Source of the DNA: Halichoerus grypus
Taxonomy: Eukaryota > Chordata > Mammalia > Carnivora > Phocidae
Assembly: GCF_964656455.1 (NCBI RefSeq)
Contig: NC_135717.1
Span: forward strand, 152,013,793 to 152,077,792
DNA length: 64,000 nt
Direction: 5' to 3'
Part shown: positions 32,766-43,466 of the stretch, one piece after another
How positions within the stretch are numbered: the first letter of the stretch is position 1
Layout of the letters: every line of letters begins with the position of its first letter
Made by a program: the position numbers and the translations under genes
The notes under the pieces: model-generated
What the model was told of the DNA's origin: nothing
What the model saw: only the letters and a program-made list of their open reading frames with translations
Databases searched by the model: none

Positions 32766-34659
32766 GAAAGGGAGAGTATTAGAGTAGGCTAAACTCAAGT
32801 CCAGTAACAAAACCCAGTTTATGCAAAGACTCATGCAGTCTGCAGCAGATGTGCGTGGGTGGGTAGCCCTCCTCCAGAAGGTAACTCAGAGATCCAGCCT
32901 TCTTCCAACTTGCGACATCTCCATCTCCAGCATGTGGTCTCTAAGGGCCTTGCAAACAGGAAACGGGGCATGGGAAAGGCACGGGAGATACTATCGTGGC
33001 CCAAAGTGACACCGATGACTTCTGCCCCCATTCCATTGGCCAAAACTAGTGACATGGCACCACTTAGTCACAAGGAGGGGCTGGTCAGGCAAGAACTCAC
33101 ACAATGGGAAGAGAGCACAGCCTTTTTGGTATTCAGCTAGCTGTCTCTGCCACAGGGAGAAGGAAAGAAGGGAGGGAGGGAGAAAGGAAGGAAGAAATTA
33201 CTCAGTGCCTAAATACATAAGCACTACCTTTCAAGCCCTGTTGAGGATTCTGTTCAAATTTCCTGCCAATTGGATCCTTAAAACCAGATGTAGAAGGCAG
33301 TTGAACAATAAGCTCAGACAGAACACACTAAAAATGAAAAATCAAACTAAGAATAAACCCATGGCTGTTTCATGCTTAAGCATAGTTAACAGGACAGCAA
33401 GTTTCAGGAGTAGAGGACAAGGGTGTGTGTATGTCTGTGTGAGTTCTGTGTCTCAACTTGGGAGAGGGAAGGAGAACAGAATGTTGGGAGGCTTATGGGG
33501 TCCATGGAGAAGCATTACCAAGGGATTGTACCTACTCTGAAAAAGACTTAGTCTTCAGTGTGGAAAGTAAACCAAGGAATTCGGAGGACATGAACAGGTA
33601 ATGAATGAGAGAATCATACTCATCAGGATTTGGGAATGGGTGATGAGGAGGAGGCTGCTACCAATGGGTAAAGCAACTATTTTCCAGGAGGCTGTAGGTA
33701 AGAGAAGGTCTGGTGTCAAGCAGGGGTAAGAACATCTGTGGTGGAGACCGATAGCTGTTCACCACAATCCATTTCCTCTTCTTCCTGACATGCAGCCTCC
33801 CTTGCAGCTTGGTATGACCATGGCAATGGAATACAGAAATGACCCGTCAGACCTGGCCTATAAAATCCTCCCATGTGCACTCCTCCATGCCTTTTTGTCT
33901 TCTTCCGGCTGGATGCAAATGGCAATGACGTTTTGGTGAAGCTACCGATGTTGTCATCATCCTGGAATACCTTCACTGATACAGTCTAGAGGTGGAATCT
34001 TTGTCTGCTGGCGTGGCTACGCAAGGATGGCCAGCAGACATGTTCCTTGCTATGTAGGAAAGCCTATGCCATCTGCAGTAGGAGAGAATGAGACCAACAC
34101 ACAAGGAGTAGAGATAGACAGAAGGGGGAGAGAAAGTCCCAGCTGGTTTGAGTTTCTTTCCAGTTTTTGAAAGAGTGACTCCTAAAGCTTTCCTTTGAGC
34201 TGCTCTGGTAACTTTCCCAACTACAGGAATCAATTAACTTCCTTTTCCTTTCTCTCTTTATGTCTGCATTCACAGAGAAAAATCAAGAGAAGCCTACTCC
34301 CAACTCTGCGCCCTCCACCACCCATACGAGACAATGGTGAAGGCCCCATAGTTGAATGTGGGGTACACCGTAGTGTTCTGTCATCACTCTTAAATTGAGT
34401 TTCCTCCACAGGTCTATTGGCCTGCTTCAGAACAAAACAGTGAGAATGTTCCAGTGTGCTCTCAGGAGAAGCCGCCCCTCCGCTCCCCCTGGGTCAGACT
34501 AAGGTGGAATGAACTGTCAGTAAAGGTCATGAGTGCACAGTTCATCCATTAGTACTTTTTATTGGGATACTTTTACTACATCTTCTGTGCACATAAAATC
34601 TCTACTGAGAAACATTTCAAGGCTGAAAGATTGGCCTTATTTGCCGCTCACGTCACACC
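32766..34659. other. Unassigned sequence with a (GGAA)n-like tract
   Basis: No gene supported. A purine microsatellite (GGAGGGAGGGAG, GGAAGGAAG) lies at about 33155-33197. The 163-codon frame 33049-33540 crosses it and carries no domain. Confidence 0.45.
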
Positions 34660-34750
34660 AATTCAACCAAATACCAACTCTGGTACATGATGACATATAC
34701 CATCTCATTTAATGTTTGAAACTGCCCTGTAAGGAAGGTGTCATTATTTT

Positions 34751-35534
34751 GTACTGTGGTAAAATATACATAATGTAAAATTTACTGTGTTAATGCTTTT
34801 TAAGTGTACAGTTCAGTGACATTAGTATCTTCATATTGTTGTGCGACCATCACCACCACTCATCACCATCATCCCAAACTGAAGCTCTGTACCCAATAAA
34901 CATAACACCCGGAACACCTGAGTGGCTCAGTCAGTTAAATGTCTGACTCTTGATTTTGGCTCAGGTCATGATCTCAAGGTCGTGAGATCGAGCCCCACAA
35001 TAGGCTCCATGCTGAGTGAGCAGTCTGCTTGAGATTCTCTCTCTGTCTCCTTCTGCCCCTCCCCCAAACCCCTGCTCATGCGCACTTGCATGCTCTCTCA
35101 AAAAAAAAAAAACAAAAAACCCAAAACCCCCAAACCCCAAAACTAAACAAAAACAAACAAATAAAAAAAAAAACAATTAACTCCCCATTTCCATCTTCCC
35201 CCACTCCTGGGTGCTGGCAACCACCATCCTACTTTCTGTCTCTATGAATTTGCCTATTCTAGGTACCTCACGGAATAGAATCACACAGCATTTGTGTTGC
35301 TTCCCCCTTTGACTATCATAAGTAATGCTGCTATAAACGCTGGTGTACACGTAGGTGCTTGAGTCCCCGCTTTCAATTCCTTGGAGTATATCCTGAGAAA
35401 TGGAATTGCTGGATCACATGGTAATTTTATTTTAAAATTTTTTAAGAAATCACTGTCTTCCATAGCAGCTATACCATTTTACACTCCTACAGCAATGTAC
35501 AAGGGTTCCAATTTCTTCCCCATCCTCGGAAGAT
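34751..35534 (-). mobile_element. Old L1, antisense, inserted into MIR, with 8-bp TSD
   Basis: Antisense landmarks in order: GTGGTAAAATATACATAATG, AAGTGTACAGTTCAGTGACA, ATCATCCCAAACTGAAGCTC, CAACCACCATCCTACTTTCT, GTCTCTATGAATTTGCC, TGGAATTGCTGGATCACATG and GTACAAGGGTTCCAATTTC. It ends in the decayed C-terminal part of ORF2. ATTATTTT lies on both sides at 34743-34750 and 35535-35542. A SINEC (34911-35170) sits inside it. Confidence 0.85.
34911..35170 (+). mobile_element. SINEC, older subfamily, sense, inside L1
   Basis: GGAACACCTGAGTGGCTCAG, GTCTGACTCTTGATTTTGGC, CAGGTCATGATCTCAAGGTC, GTGAGATCGAGCCCCACAAT and GTCTGCTTGAGATTCTC are hallmarks of the older TTGATTTTGGCTC subfamily. A long degenerate A/C-rich tail follows. 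TSD is approximate: AAACATAACACCC at 34898-34910 against AAACAATTAACTCCC at 35171-35185. Confidence 0.9.
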
Positions 35535-36424
35535 ATTATTTTTTATCTCCATATTACAGTCAAGGAAACAGACCTGGCGAAGTGGTAACTTTCTCACAAT
35601 TACACATCTACTAAGTAGTAGATCCCACATGAGAAGCTGAGATTCTTCAAGTCCATTATGCTTCCCCGGCCGCACAGCTGCCTCAGACACAGAACAGCAA
35701 ATAGAGAAGTCCACTGAAACCTAAAGCAAGCAGACCCATCTCTGGAAAAGGATTTGTTTCTAGGAGTTACCACCTCAGCTGTTCTTTTAATAACGACACC
35801 TCCATGTACTGCAGCTGAGACTTCCTGGAATAGAAGTGTGTGTGCTTCATTGATAAAAACCAATCCTATTAACTTAGCAAATTTCCATTCCTTCACTCAG
35901 CTGCTGTACACTCATTCATTCAATGAGTATTTGTTGGGTCCATATTCGGTGCCAAGTATGTTTTTAAGGGGTGTGAACAGCTGTGTCAAGTTTCTTGCTC
36001 TCATGGAACTCAAATTCTAGAGAAGGAGACAGGCAGTGTGCAGAAAAAAGATATAATCTGGACCATTTCAGGGTTGTAAGTGTACTAAAGGCCATCAGCA
36101 GGGTGACGGGATAGAGTAACCACGGACAGGGGAGGTGACTTTGGATAGTATGGGGCCTCTCTGGAAAAGATGACATGTAAGCTGAAACCTAAATTTGAGA
36201 AGGTACCAGCCATGTGAAATCTGGTGTAAAACATGTGGGCATGTGGAGTAGCAAATGCAAAGGCCCTGAGGTTAAAAAAAAAAAAAAAAATGGCATGTTC
36301 TAAGAAAATCAGAATGTTAGTCTGGTGGACCATGGAGACAGAGCTTGGAGAGTAGAGGAAAATGTAGTTAGATACCAGGTCTCCTGGTATAGGAGACCAG
36401 CACCAGATCAGATGGGTCTTATAA

Positions 36425-36693
36425 TAATGAGAGCTCATGTTTATTGAGCACTAACTATATTTCAGATACTATTCAAGCAATTTATGTGTATTAGTCATTT
36501 ATGATCACAACAATCTCATAACTAAATACTATTATTAGCCTCACTTTGCAGATGAGGAAACTGGCCCAGAGAGGTTATGCAACTTTCCCAAGAAGATCCA
36601 GCTTGGGAAAGAAGCCAGAGATAGAGCTTAGATTTAAAACCAGGCAACCTTGTTCTAGTGTCTGAGGTCATAACCACTCTGCTATATGGCCAT
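36425..36693 (-). mobile_element. MIR SINE, near full length, antisense, inside L2
   Basis: GTTTATTGAGCACTAACTAT, TTATGTGTATTAGTCATTTA, CACAACAATCTCATAAC, TTTGCAGATGAGGAAACTGG, CCCAGAGAGGTTATGCAAC and CATAACCACTCTGCTATATG cover the whole MIR consensus in reverse. About 270 bp, the best MIR in the window. Confidence 0.85.
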
Positions 36694-37126
36694 CCTGTGA
36701 TCAGTGTTTGGATGTTATTCTAAGAACAAGATATAATTGAAGGGCTATAAGCAGAGGGGTGTCAGGACCAGTTTTATATTTTGAGGTGATCATACTGGTG
36801 ACTGCATGGAGCAAAATGGGAGGCAAAGAGACAAGTTGGAGGGTGTTATGAAGGTCTAGGTAAGAGATAATGATGGCGTGATGGTGTGGATGAAGGAGGC
36901 AGTGATGAGGAGGGACAAAAATAGACATCTTTGGAAGACCTTTTCAAAGTAGAGCTGTAGGGGCTTGGTAATGATTTGGATGTAGAGGTGAAGGGAGGGG
37001 AGAAATTCAGGCTCACTTCCAGGTTTCTGACTTGAGCAACCTGCATGGAGATGTTTACTGAGTTGGGGAAGAAGAGGGTGTAGAGAGGATATGTATTTGG
37101 TATTTGAATGTCTAGCATTCATTTCT

Positions 37127-37430
37127 CTAACAATGCCCCCATTTCTTGTTAGGAAACACCTCTGTCTTATGGGTGAGAGTCAAGCCAAGAGGTAGTGTAA
37201 TTAGATATTCCATCCCTAGAATCTGAATCTTGAGCAGAAGAACAAAATTCAGTTCCTCCACGGGCAGCCTCCTACCAAAGTTTTCCTCTGGAATGCAGTT
37301 GTTGTGCTTCCTACTTCTCAAGTACAGGACTCCAGCCTTCCATCAATTCTTTGGGTCCCAAAGCCTTCCAGTACATTCTCTCTGCCTAAGTTAGCCAGTG
37401 CCAGTTCTTGTTGCTTGTAACCAAAGCAAG
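37127..37430 (+). mobile_element. Possible LTR-like insertion in L2
   Basis: This stretch interrupts the antisense L2. It ends with TGCCTAAGTTAGCCAGTGCC, AGTTCTTGTTGCTTGTAACC and AAAG, similar to the 3' ends of several old mammalian LTRs (GCTTAAGCTAGTT and CTGTTGCTTGCAACC). No TSD or polyadenylation signal found, so the call is tentative. Confidence 0.3.
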
Positions 37431-37605
37431 TACAGGGTGGAGATAGGGTGGGGGCAGAGTGCTCTGAACTACACTTTGGACAGGTCAAATTTGAGAGGTT
37501 TGTGAGATACGTCAAGGAGGCTGTTGCATATATGCACCTGGAGTTGAGGATTGAGGTCTGGGATGGGGAAAAACAAATTTGGGCATTATCAACATGTAGA
37601 TGGCA

Positions 37606-38164
37606 CAATGTCCCATGTCTTTTACTAAAAGCATCCTGGTTTTCTTTTGGGGAATTATTTCTCCTTCTTGGCTAGTAATCTTGATGTGGCTATTAATCAA
37701 AGAGGATGACCTCTTCTGGTTAAGTAGCAAGCAGGGATCTCAGGCCTGGACAGTCAGCATATGCCATCCACATGACCACAGTGATTGTTAAGAGATGCTC
37801 AAATGAAATAGGGCAATTCAGTAAGAATTAGCTAAAGAAATTTCGATGGAACAATCAGGAGCAAAGAGTTCTCTTTCTGGCATGATTGCTAAGCTGGTAC
37901 AATGCAAACTTAGAGCTACCAGGACTTTTTTTTTTTTTTTACACCACCTTGGGGCCATAGCCTGATAAGAATGAGGTCAAGACAGCAGGAAACAGAGTCA
38001 AGTGACAAGGGAGAGAGGCAACATGCTGACGCAGCACTGATGCCCCTTTACTCTGTCACTCCTGAAAATAACTTCACAATCATGTGAATTGATAAATTCT
38101 CATTTTGTTTCAGATAGTTCTGTTGAGTTTCTGTTACTCACAGGCACATGATTTCTAACAACAA
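37606..38164 (+). mobile_element. Candidate solo LTR (MaLR/ERVL-like) inside L2
   Basis: About 550 bp interrupting L2. Possible TG start at 37609 and CA end at 38160, with a polyadenylation-type stretch GAATTGATAAATTCTC and the MaLR-like end TTTGTTTCAGATAGTTC, TGAGTTTCTGTTACTC. The L2 on either side is contiguous and the hexamer ATGGCA flanks it (37600-37605 and 38165-38170), though ACAA (37605-37608, 38161-38164) is an alternative duplication. A T-tract lies at 37927-37941. No retroviral genes. Confidence 0.5.
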
Positions 38165-38335
38165 ATGGCATTTAAAGCCCTGTACCTGGATGAGATTACA
38201 CAGGAGGAGAGCACAGATAGCAAGGAGGGCTGACCTTCAAGACATTGTAATATTAAAGATCAAATAGAAGAAGGGGAGCCAACATTTTGGTTAGATTATC
38301 TCTTGTCCTTGTTGACAAAAGGGACCAGAAAGGTA

Positions 38336-39234
38336 ATGTAATTCATCATATTGCACAAAGAAAATCAGTTGGTAGAAATTGATTATTTTTTTAACTGGGT
38401 GATAGGTACATAGGGGGCCTTATAGTTGAAAATTCCCAAATTAAAAAATTCATTTATGATTTGGTATTGCTACATCATTCCTGCATCCAAAGGACAGCAT
38501 CTCTTTGCTGGAGAGCTCTGTTGCAGCTGAGTCATGCCATCGAAGATAGCTATGGTTACCTGCCTTTTCTTGGCACCCAACTTTCTGAGATATGGAAATT
38601 CAGGGGGTTTGGCCGGGAAAAGACAGGCACGTGTGGTCTTTTTGTAAATATGCATGAGTTCTCTGTGGTTTTACTGGTTGAGGACAGGGAGGATCTTGGA
38701 CTCGGGCTCTGTTGGCCCCTGAATTCACTTTGGCTGAGACAGATTGGTGTCTGCCAACCCAGCTCCCCTGTTCCTAACAGTAGCCAGACCGGCATCTTTG
38801 TCTCCAAAGGGGACTGTCCCAGTTCCTATGTCAACAGCAGGCTCTGCACCCAACTGATAATTTAAGCAAACTGAACAGGGTTCCAAGTGGTGGGATGATG
38901 CATTCCACCCAAGAGGGAGCTGAGACAACCACATGGAGGTTCTGGAGTGGGACGCCAGTCTCAAGGAAGGGAGCAGAGAAATCATAGACATTCATGAATG
39001 GCAGGGACTGAAGAACTAGCCAACTAAGAGTCTGCAGTGAGGGAGAAAAGTCTGCCCTTTTAATGAGACAGGGAAGATACAGGGAAGCTCATCCTTTCGT
39101 AACACAGGAGAGAGAATGTGAATTTCAAGTCATCTTACTTGATGTGGAGAGACTCCATCCAGTTGTCCCATGACTTAAATACCTATCATTGACTCTGCAA
39201 ATACAAGACCCACTGATAAACAGCCCAGTGAAGC
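38336..39234. other. Unassigned sequence
   Basis: No repeat recognised. A 134-codon plus-strand frame (38461-38865) overlaps equally long minus-strand frames and has no domain, so I leave it uncalled. Confidence 0.4.
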
Positions 39235-40235
39235 ACCTAAGTGCTCAGGCTCTGAAGCCTGACTGCTTGTGTTCATATCCTGGGTTCACCATTTGCTTCC
39301 TTAATGATTCGGTATCTCAGTTTCCTCACCTATAAAGTGAGGATGACAATTTGAACCTGGAAAACATTATGGTAAGTGAAAAAGCCCAGACACAAAAGGA
39401 CCGGTAATGTGTGCTTCCACTGAATATGAGGTAGCTAGAATAAGCAAATCCACAGAGACAGAAAGTAGAATGGGGCTTAGCAGGGGCTAGAAGGGACAGA
39501 GAATAGGGAGTTAGTGCTTAATGGGTAGAGAGGTTTTGTTTGGGATGATGAAAAAGTTCTGGAGATGGTTAGTGGTGACGGTTGCACAACACTGTGAATG
39601 TTCTTAATGTCACTGAATTGTACACTTAAAAATAGTTAAAATGAAGAAAGTGGTAACTATGGGAGGTGGTGGATATGTTAGCTCGATTGTAGTGATTATT
39701 TCACAATGTATACGTATACCCAAATATCAAGTTGTAACCTTAAATATATACAATCTTTGTCAATTATGCCTCCAGAAAGCTGAAAAATGGTTAAAATGGT
39801 AATTTTTATGATATGTATATTTTACTACAATTTTTTAAAAAATAACACTGCTGCTGCAAACATAACATTGAGCGAAGAAGTCACACAAGAGAAACAGTGC
39901 TCTACCGTGTCAATACATAAAATTCAAAAACAGGCAAACATCCTCATCAGTGGAACGTGGTCATCACTGAGGGTGGTGGAGCCTGGAAAGGGACTTCTGG
40001 GTGGGGGCTGGTCATGTTTTCTCTCTTTTTCTGGGGATTGGTGACCTGAGTGGTTGCCTTTGTGAGAATGATTGAGCTGTCCCTCATGTCTGTGCTTTTC
40101 TGCATGTATGCTAGACTTCAATAAAAAGGAACCCTCCCTCAAAATGAGGGTGACAATAATGTTACCTCAGAGGGCTATTTTGGTATTCAATAGGTGAAAG
40201 CCGATAATGCACCCAGAATAGTGCCTGGCATGTTG
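39235..40235 (+). mobile_element. MIR SINE, sense, split by an L1
   Basis: Left part to 39350: GTGTTCATATCCTGGGTTCA, TATCTCAGTTTCCTCACCTA, TAAAGTGAGGATGACAAT. Right part from 40145: TGAGGGTGACAATAATGTTA, CCTCAGAGGGCTATTTTG and AATAGTGCCTGGCATGTTG. The two halves make one sense MIR once 39351-40144 is removed. Confidence 0.75.
39351..40144 (+). mobile_element. Composite of old L1 3' ends, sense, inserted into MIR
   Basis: Three L1 3'-UTR-type modules lie in tandem. 39351-39658: CCCAGACACAAAAGGACCGG, CTAGAATAAGCAAATCCAC, GATGGTTAGTGGTGACGGTT. 39659-39838: GGAGGTGGTGGATATGTTAG, CAATGTATACGTATACCCAA. 39839-40144: ATTCAAAAACAGGCAAACAT, GAGCTGTCCCTCATGTCTGT and GACTTCAATAAAAAGG. The outer unit is flanked by TGAGGATGACAAT (39338-39350) and TGAGGGTGACAAT (40145-40157), a TSD with one mismatch. 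Confidence 0.75.
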
Positions 40236-40569
40236 GGGATCCCTCCATTTTTAGCGGCCGTATATAAAACCAAAAATGCTTCTACCTCTAGAAAGCTTTC
40301 TTGATGTCCCCCTGCATTTGAGATGCCAACTATTCCCTCCTTGTCCACACCTCCTAGGCTTCAAGATACTTTGCATTTGCTCCTCCAGATCCCCACCACA
40401 CCCCTGCTCTCTGCTTCTGGGTCCTGACCCCCAGCGACGTGTTCCCCCTTGCCCTCTGGCTTCCCTCAAGGCGTGTTGGGCTAGAGGGGCAGGAAATTGG
40501 AGGAAAGAGAGTGATGTCAATGTATTTGTTCCCTTGGTGCCCTCCCTCCCGAGGGCCATGTCCCTCGAC
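40236..40569. other. Unresolved, probably repeat-derived sequence
   Basis: GCCCTCTGGCTTCCCTCAAG, AAATTGGAGGAAAGAGAGTG, TGTATTTGTTCCCTTGGTGC and CATGTCCCTCGACCAAAGGG resemble a widespread mammalian repeat, but I cannot name it with confidence. Open frames on both strands over this stretch are incidental. Confidence 0.4.
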
Positions 40570-40658
40570 CAAAGGGCTCAATCTCACGACCCTGAGATCA
40601 TGACCAGAGCTGAAATCAAGAGTCGGATGCTTAACTGACTGAGCCACCAGGCACCCCA
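40570..40658 (-). mobile_element. SINEC head fragment, antisense
   Basis: GGCTCAATCTCACGACCCTG, AGATCATGACCAGAGCTGAA and GATGCTTAACTGACTGAGCC, then ACCAGGCACCCC. Only the tRNA-like head remains; no tail or TSD is visible. Confidence 0.85.
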
Positions 40659-40783
40659 AAGACAGCAATCTTTTAAAAATGAGGTATTGTTACATTATTG
40701 TTTATATTATTTTTGATTGTCATTTTAATTTTACACATAATAATGTTGATGATAAAACAGGGCCGTAATAAACTTTACCAGCT

Positions 40784-41236
40784 ATAATGGGTTGAACTGG
40801 GGTCCCCAAACAATATGTCCACTTAGAACCTCAGAATGTGACCTTATTTGGAAAATGGGCTTTTGCAGGTATGATAAAGATAAGGGTCCCTAGATGAGAT
40901 CATTCTGGATTTGGGTGGGCCTTACATCTAATGACAAGTGTCCTTATAAGGGACAGAAAAGAAGACAGAGACCCAGAAGGAAAGCTGCATGAAAAAGAAG
41001 GCAGAGATTGGGGTTATGAAGCCCCAGACAAGGAATGCCAAGGGTTACCAGGAGGCAGCATAAGCTAGAAGACAGGCATGGAGCAGACTCTCCCTTACAC
41101 TCTCCAGGGGGAGCCTGGCCCTGCCAACACCTTGACTTTGGACTTGTGGCCATCAGAACTGTGAGAGAATACATGTCTGTTGCTTGAAGCCATCAACCTT
41201 GTGGTAATTCATTATGGCAACCCTAGGAAACAACAG
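40784..41236 (+). mobile_element. MLT1-type (MaLR) solo LTR with flanking duplication
   Basis: Nearly complete LTR: AATGGGTTGAACTGGGGTCC, CTCAGAATGTGACCTTATTT, GGAAAATGGGCTTTTGCAGG, GGTGGGCCTTACATCTAATG, CAAGTGTCCTTATAAGGGAC, ACCTTGACTTTGGACTTGTG and CAGAACTGTGAGAGAATACA. ACCAGCT flanks both sides at 40777-40783 and 41237-41243; part of it can be the expected 5-bp TSD. No internal ERVL genes. Confidence 0.85.
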
Positions 41237-41243
41237 ACCAGCT

Positions 41244-42955
41244 GAATAACTTGCCAAAAGTTTAAGTCACACCAATTATAAGTCTGGCTCCCTTGGCTCT
41301 TGTTGACTTACATCCCTCATTTAGAGAATGTTGGTGGGTCACCATTGCAATGTCTATGGCTAATTAAATGCATAAGGTCCCACAGCAACTACCTTTCACA
41401 GGACTAGAGACTAGACCATTGCTTGAATTTTTTTTTAATCTTAGAAAGTCAAATAGGTCCAGAGGTAAAACTGAAAAAACTGGACTTTTATTTCAACTGA
41501 AAGGCAGAGTAGCAGAGAATCAGGAACAAGGGATGGGGTCAAATAGTCCCAGATAGGAACCCTTTAACTAAGTGGATAAACGAGGACAAATTACTGAAAC
41601 TCTCTAGGCTTCTCTTGTTCATTTATAAAGTAAGAATTACTGAACTCCCTGAAATATTATCAGCTAATTGAATGTAGGAGACATAGCCTTGACAAAGTCT
41701 TAGCATTTCAGGAAAGGGAGGTCAGAAGAGGATATTTATAGGGTTTGGGGGTCTGGGTTCAAGTGACTTCAAGTGAGTCTTTTCAAGGAAGGAATTGCCC
41801 AGAATTGGGCTAAATTCCTGACATTATAGGTTAGGATTGGTGAATACAGCGGGGTGAGGGTCTTAAAGCAAGTCTTGAAGGGTAAATGTGCTTTGAAGAG
41901 AACAAGAAATTTGCTCAGGGTGAACAGACTGTTATCTCAGATAAGTTATCTGTAGGAATTTCCTGAAGCAAACAGAGAACTTATTTATTGGTTTATACTC
42001 TTATCTTTCCCAGGCAAAGTTATCATGGAACAAATAACTAAGTCATATTGACACAGGGGGTCTCAGTCCTAAGTCCAAACAGCTCTGTCATGTTGATGGC
42101 CATTGTCACAGTGCTCAAGGCAATGATATCCACTCTGGCGGGCTGCGGTAAGGAGCAAATGAGATCATGGGGCTACCGTGCCCGCCACGTCACAAGAACT
42201 AAATAAGCAATAACCTATTACTGTTATTATTATTTATTATTATTACCCACTTTTATTTACTTGGAAAGAGAAGACAAATGTAGCTGGAAAGGTTTAACAG
42301 CCCTCAAGTCGTTTATTGCCTTTTATAAGAAGCAAAAAAAAATGGCTTTTAGTTTTCTTATAATTCAGGAACTACCACAAAGCTGCTGAATTTGTTGACA
42401 GAATTTGCATTTATGGAAATAAGGGGACAAAAAGGAATAAAAAGTGAGGGTGCCTTTTCTGTGTCATAATTCTAGCTGGCTTTATATCTGCATCCCCCCA
42501 AGGACTCTAGAGTAATCAGCTCTTCACAAGAGCTTACTCTTGCACATGCAGAGGGGTGTCCTAGATGGTGCAGTACATGGGAGTGCAATGCTTTATGAGA
42601 CTCGGGGGTCTCTGCTCACTCACTATGCATAATGTCAGTTGATGATTAAAATTTACTCACAAGGAGAAACTACACCTCTTCTGCCTCTGAACATACAAAG
42701 CCCAGAGGAATCCCTGAGTGTTGGTACTGGCTATAGAATCTAGAGACCGCATCTGAGTCTCATCCTCAGGAACAGAAGATAACATGGCCAGATGCCTGTC
42801 TGACCCCAAAGACAGTGCTCACTAGTGCTCCCTCTGCTCCCTCCACTGAACCCTGGAGTAGTGTTCTAAAGACAGGTGGGGACCACTCTGGTTCAGACTG
42901 ATAACAGAAATGCTGATGTGAATGAGCAAAAATGCAATGCATAGACTGTGTTTTT
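41244..42955. other. Mostly unassigned; two weak MIR fragments
   Basis: Weak sense MIR pieces occur at about 41575-41680 (TACTGAAACTCTCTAGGCTT, ATTTATAAAGTAAGAATTAC) and 42150-42245 (GAGCAAATGAGATCATGGGG, ATTACTGTTATTATTATTT). The rest is unassigned. Confidence 0.4.
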
Positions 42956-42972
42956 AAAAAATAAAATGGCAG

Positions 42973-43199
42973 GGGGCGCCTGGGTGGCTCAGTCGTTAAG
43001 CGTCTGCCTTCGGCTCAGGTCATGATCCCAGGGTCCTGGGATCGAGCCCCACATCGGGCTCCCTGCTCTGCGGGAAGCCTGCTTCTCCCTCTCCCACTCC
43101 CCCTGCTTGTGTTCCTGCTCTTGCTATGTCTCTCTCTGTCAAATAAATAAATAAAATCTTTTAAAAAAATAAATAAATAAAAATAAAATAAAATAAAAT
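42973..43199 (+). mobile_element. SINEC, young subfamily, sense, perfect 17-bp TSD
   Basis: GGGGCGCCTGGGTGGCTCAG, AGTCGTTAAGCGTCTGCCTT, GGGTCCTGGGATCGAGCCCC, GGGAAGCCTGCTTCTCCCTC and a long (AAATA)n tail at about 43140-43199. TSD AAAAAATAAAATGGCAG at 42956-42972 and 43200-43216. The next SINE starts at 43217. Confidence 0.95.
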
Positions 43200-43216
43200 A
43201 AAAAATAAAATGGCAG

Positions 43217-43451
43217 GGGCACGTGGGTGGCACAGTCAGTTGAGCGGCTGACTCTTGGTTTTGGCTCAGGTGGTGGCCTCAGGGTCATGAGATACAGCCC
43301 TGCAATGAGCCCCTCATCGGGCTCCCTGCTGAGCATGAATTCTGCTTGAGATTCTTCCCCATCCTTCTGCCTTCCCCTCTGCTCCTCCCCTGCTCATGCA
43401 CGTGCGCTCTCTGTCTCCCTCCTGCTCTAAAAGAAACATAATGATAATAAT
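43217..43451 (+). mobile_element. SINEC, older subfamily, sense, adjacent to 42973 copy
   Basis: GGGCACGTGGGTGGCACAGT, GCGGCTGACTCTTGGTTTTG, GGTCATGAGATACAGCCCTG and GAATTCTGCTTGAGATTCTT mark the older TTGGTTTTGGCTC group. Its right-hand duplicate AAAAATGAAATGGCA (43452-43466) matches the left-hand AAAATAAAATGGCA target, so this copy was there first and the younger SINE landed at its 5' end. Confidence 0.9.
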
Positions 43452-43466
43452 AAAAATGAAATGGCA

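Larger units (their letters stand above)
34660..35660 (-). mobile_element. MIR SINE, antisense, split by an L1
   Basis: Left part: ACATATACCATCTCATTTAA and CTGCCCTGTAAGGAAGGTGT to 34750. Right part from 35535: TTATCTCCATATTACAGTCA, AGGAAACAGACCTGGCGAAG and CTTTCTCACAATTACACATC. The halves join into one antisense MIR once the 34751-35534 L1 is removed. Confidence 0.75.
35905..38335 (-). mobile_element. L2 LINE, antisense, about 1.3 kb in four pieces
   Basis: Four collinear antisense L2 pieces. 35905-36424: TCATTCATTCAATGAGTATT, GCAAATGCAAAGGCCCTGAG. 36694-37126: GTGACTGCATGGAGCAAAAT, GAAGGTCTAGGTAAGAGATA. 37431-37605: TTTGGACAGGTCAAATTTGA, GGGCATTATCAACATGTAGA. 38165-38335: ATGGCATTTAAAGCCCTGTA, CCTGGATGAGATTACACAGG. 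Interruptions are a MIR and two LTR-like segments. No ORF2 function remains. Confidence 0.7.
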
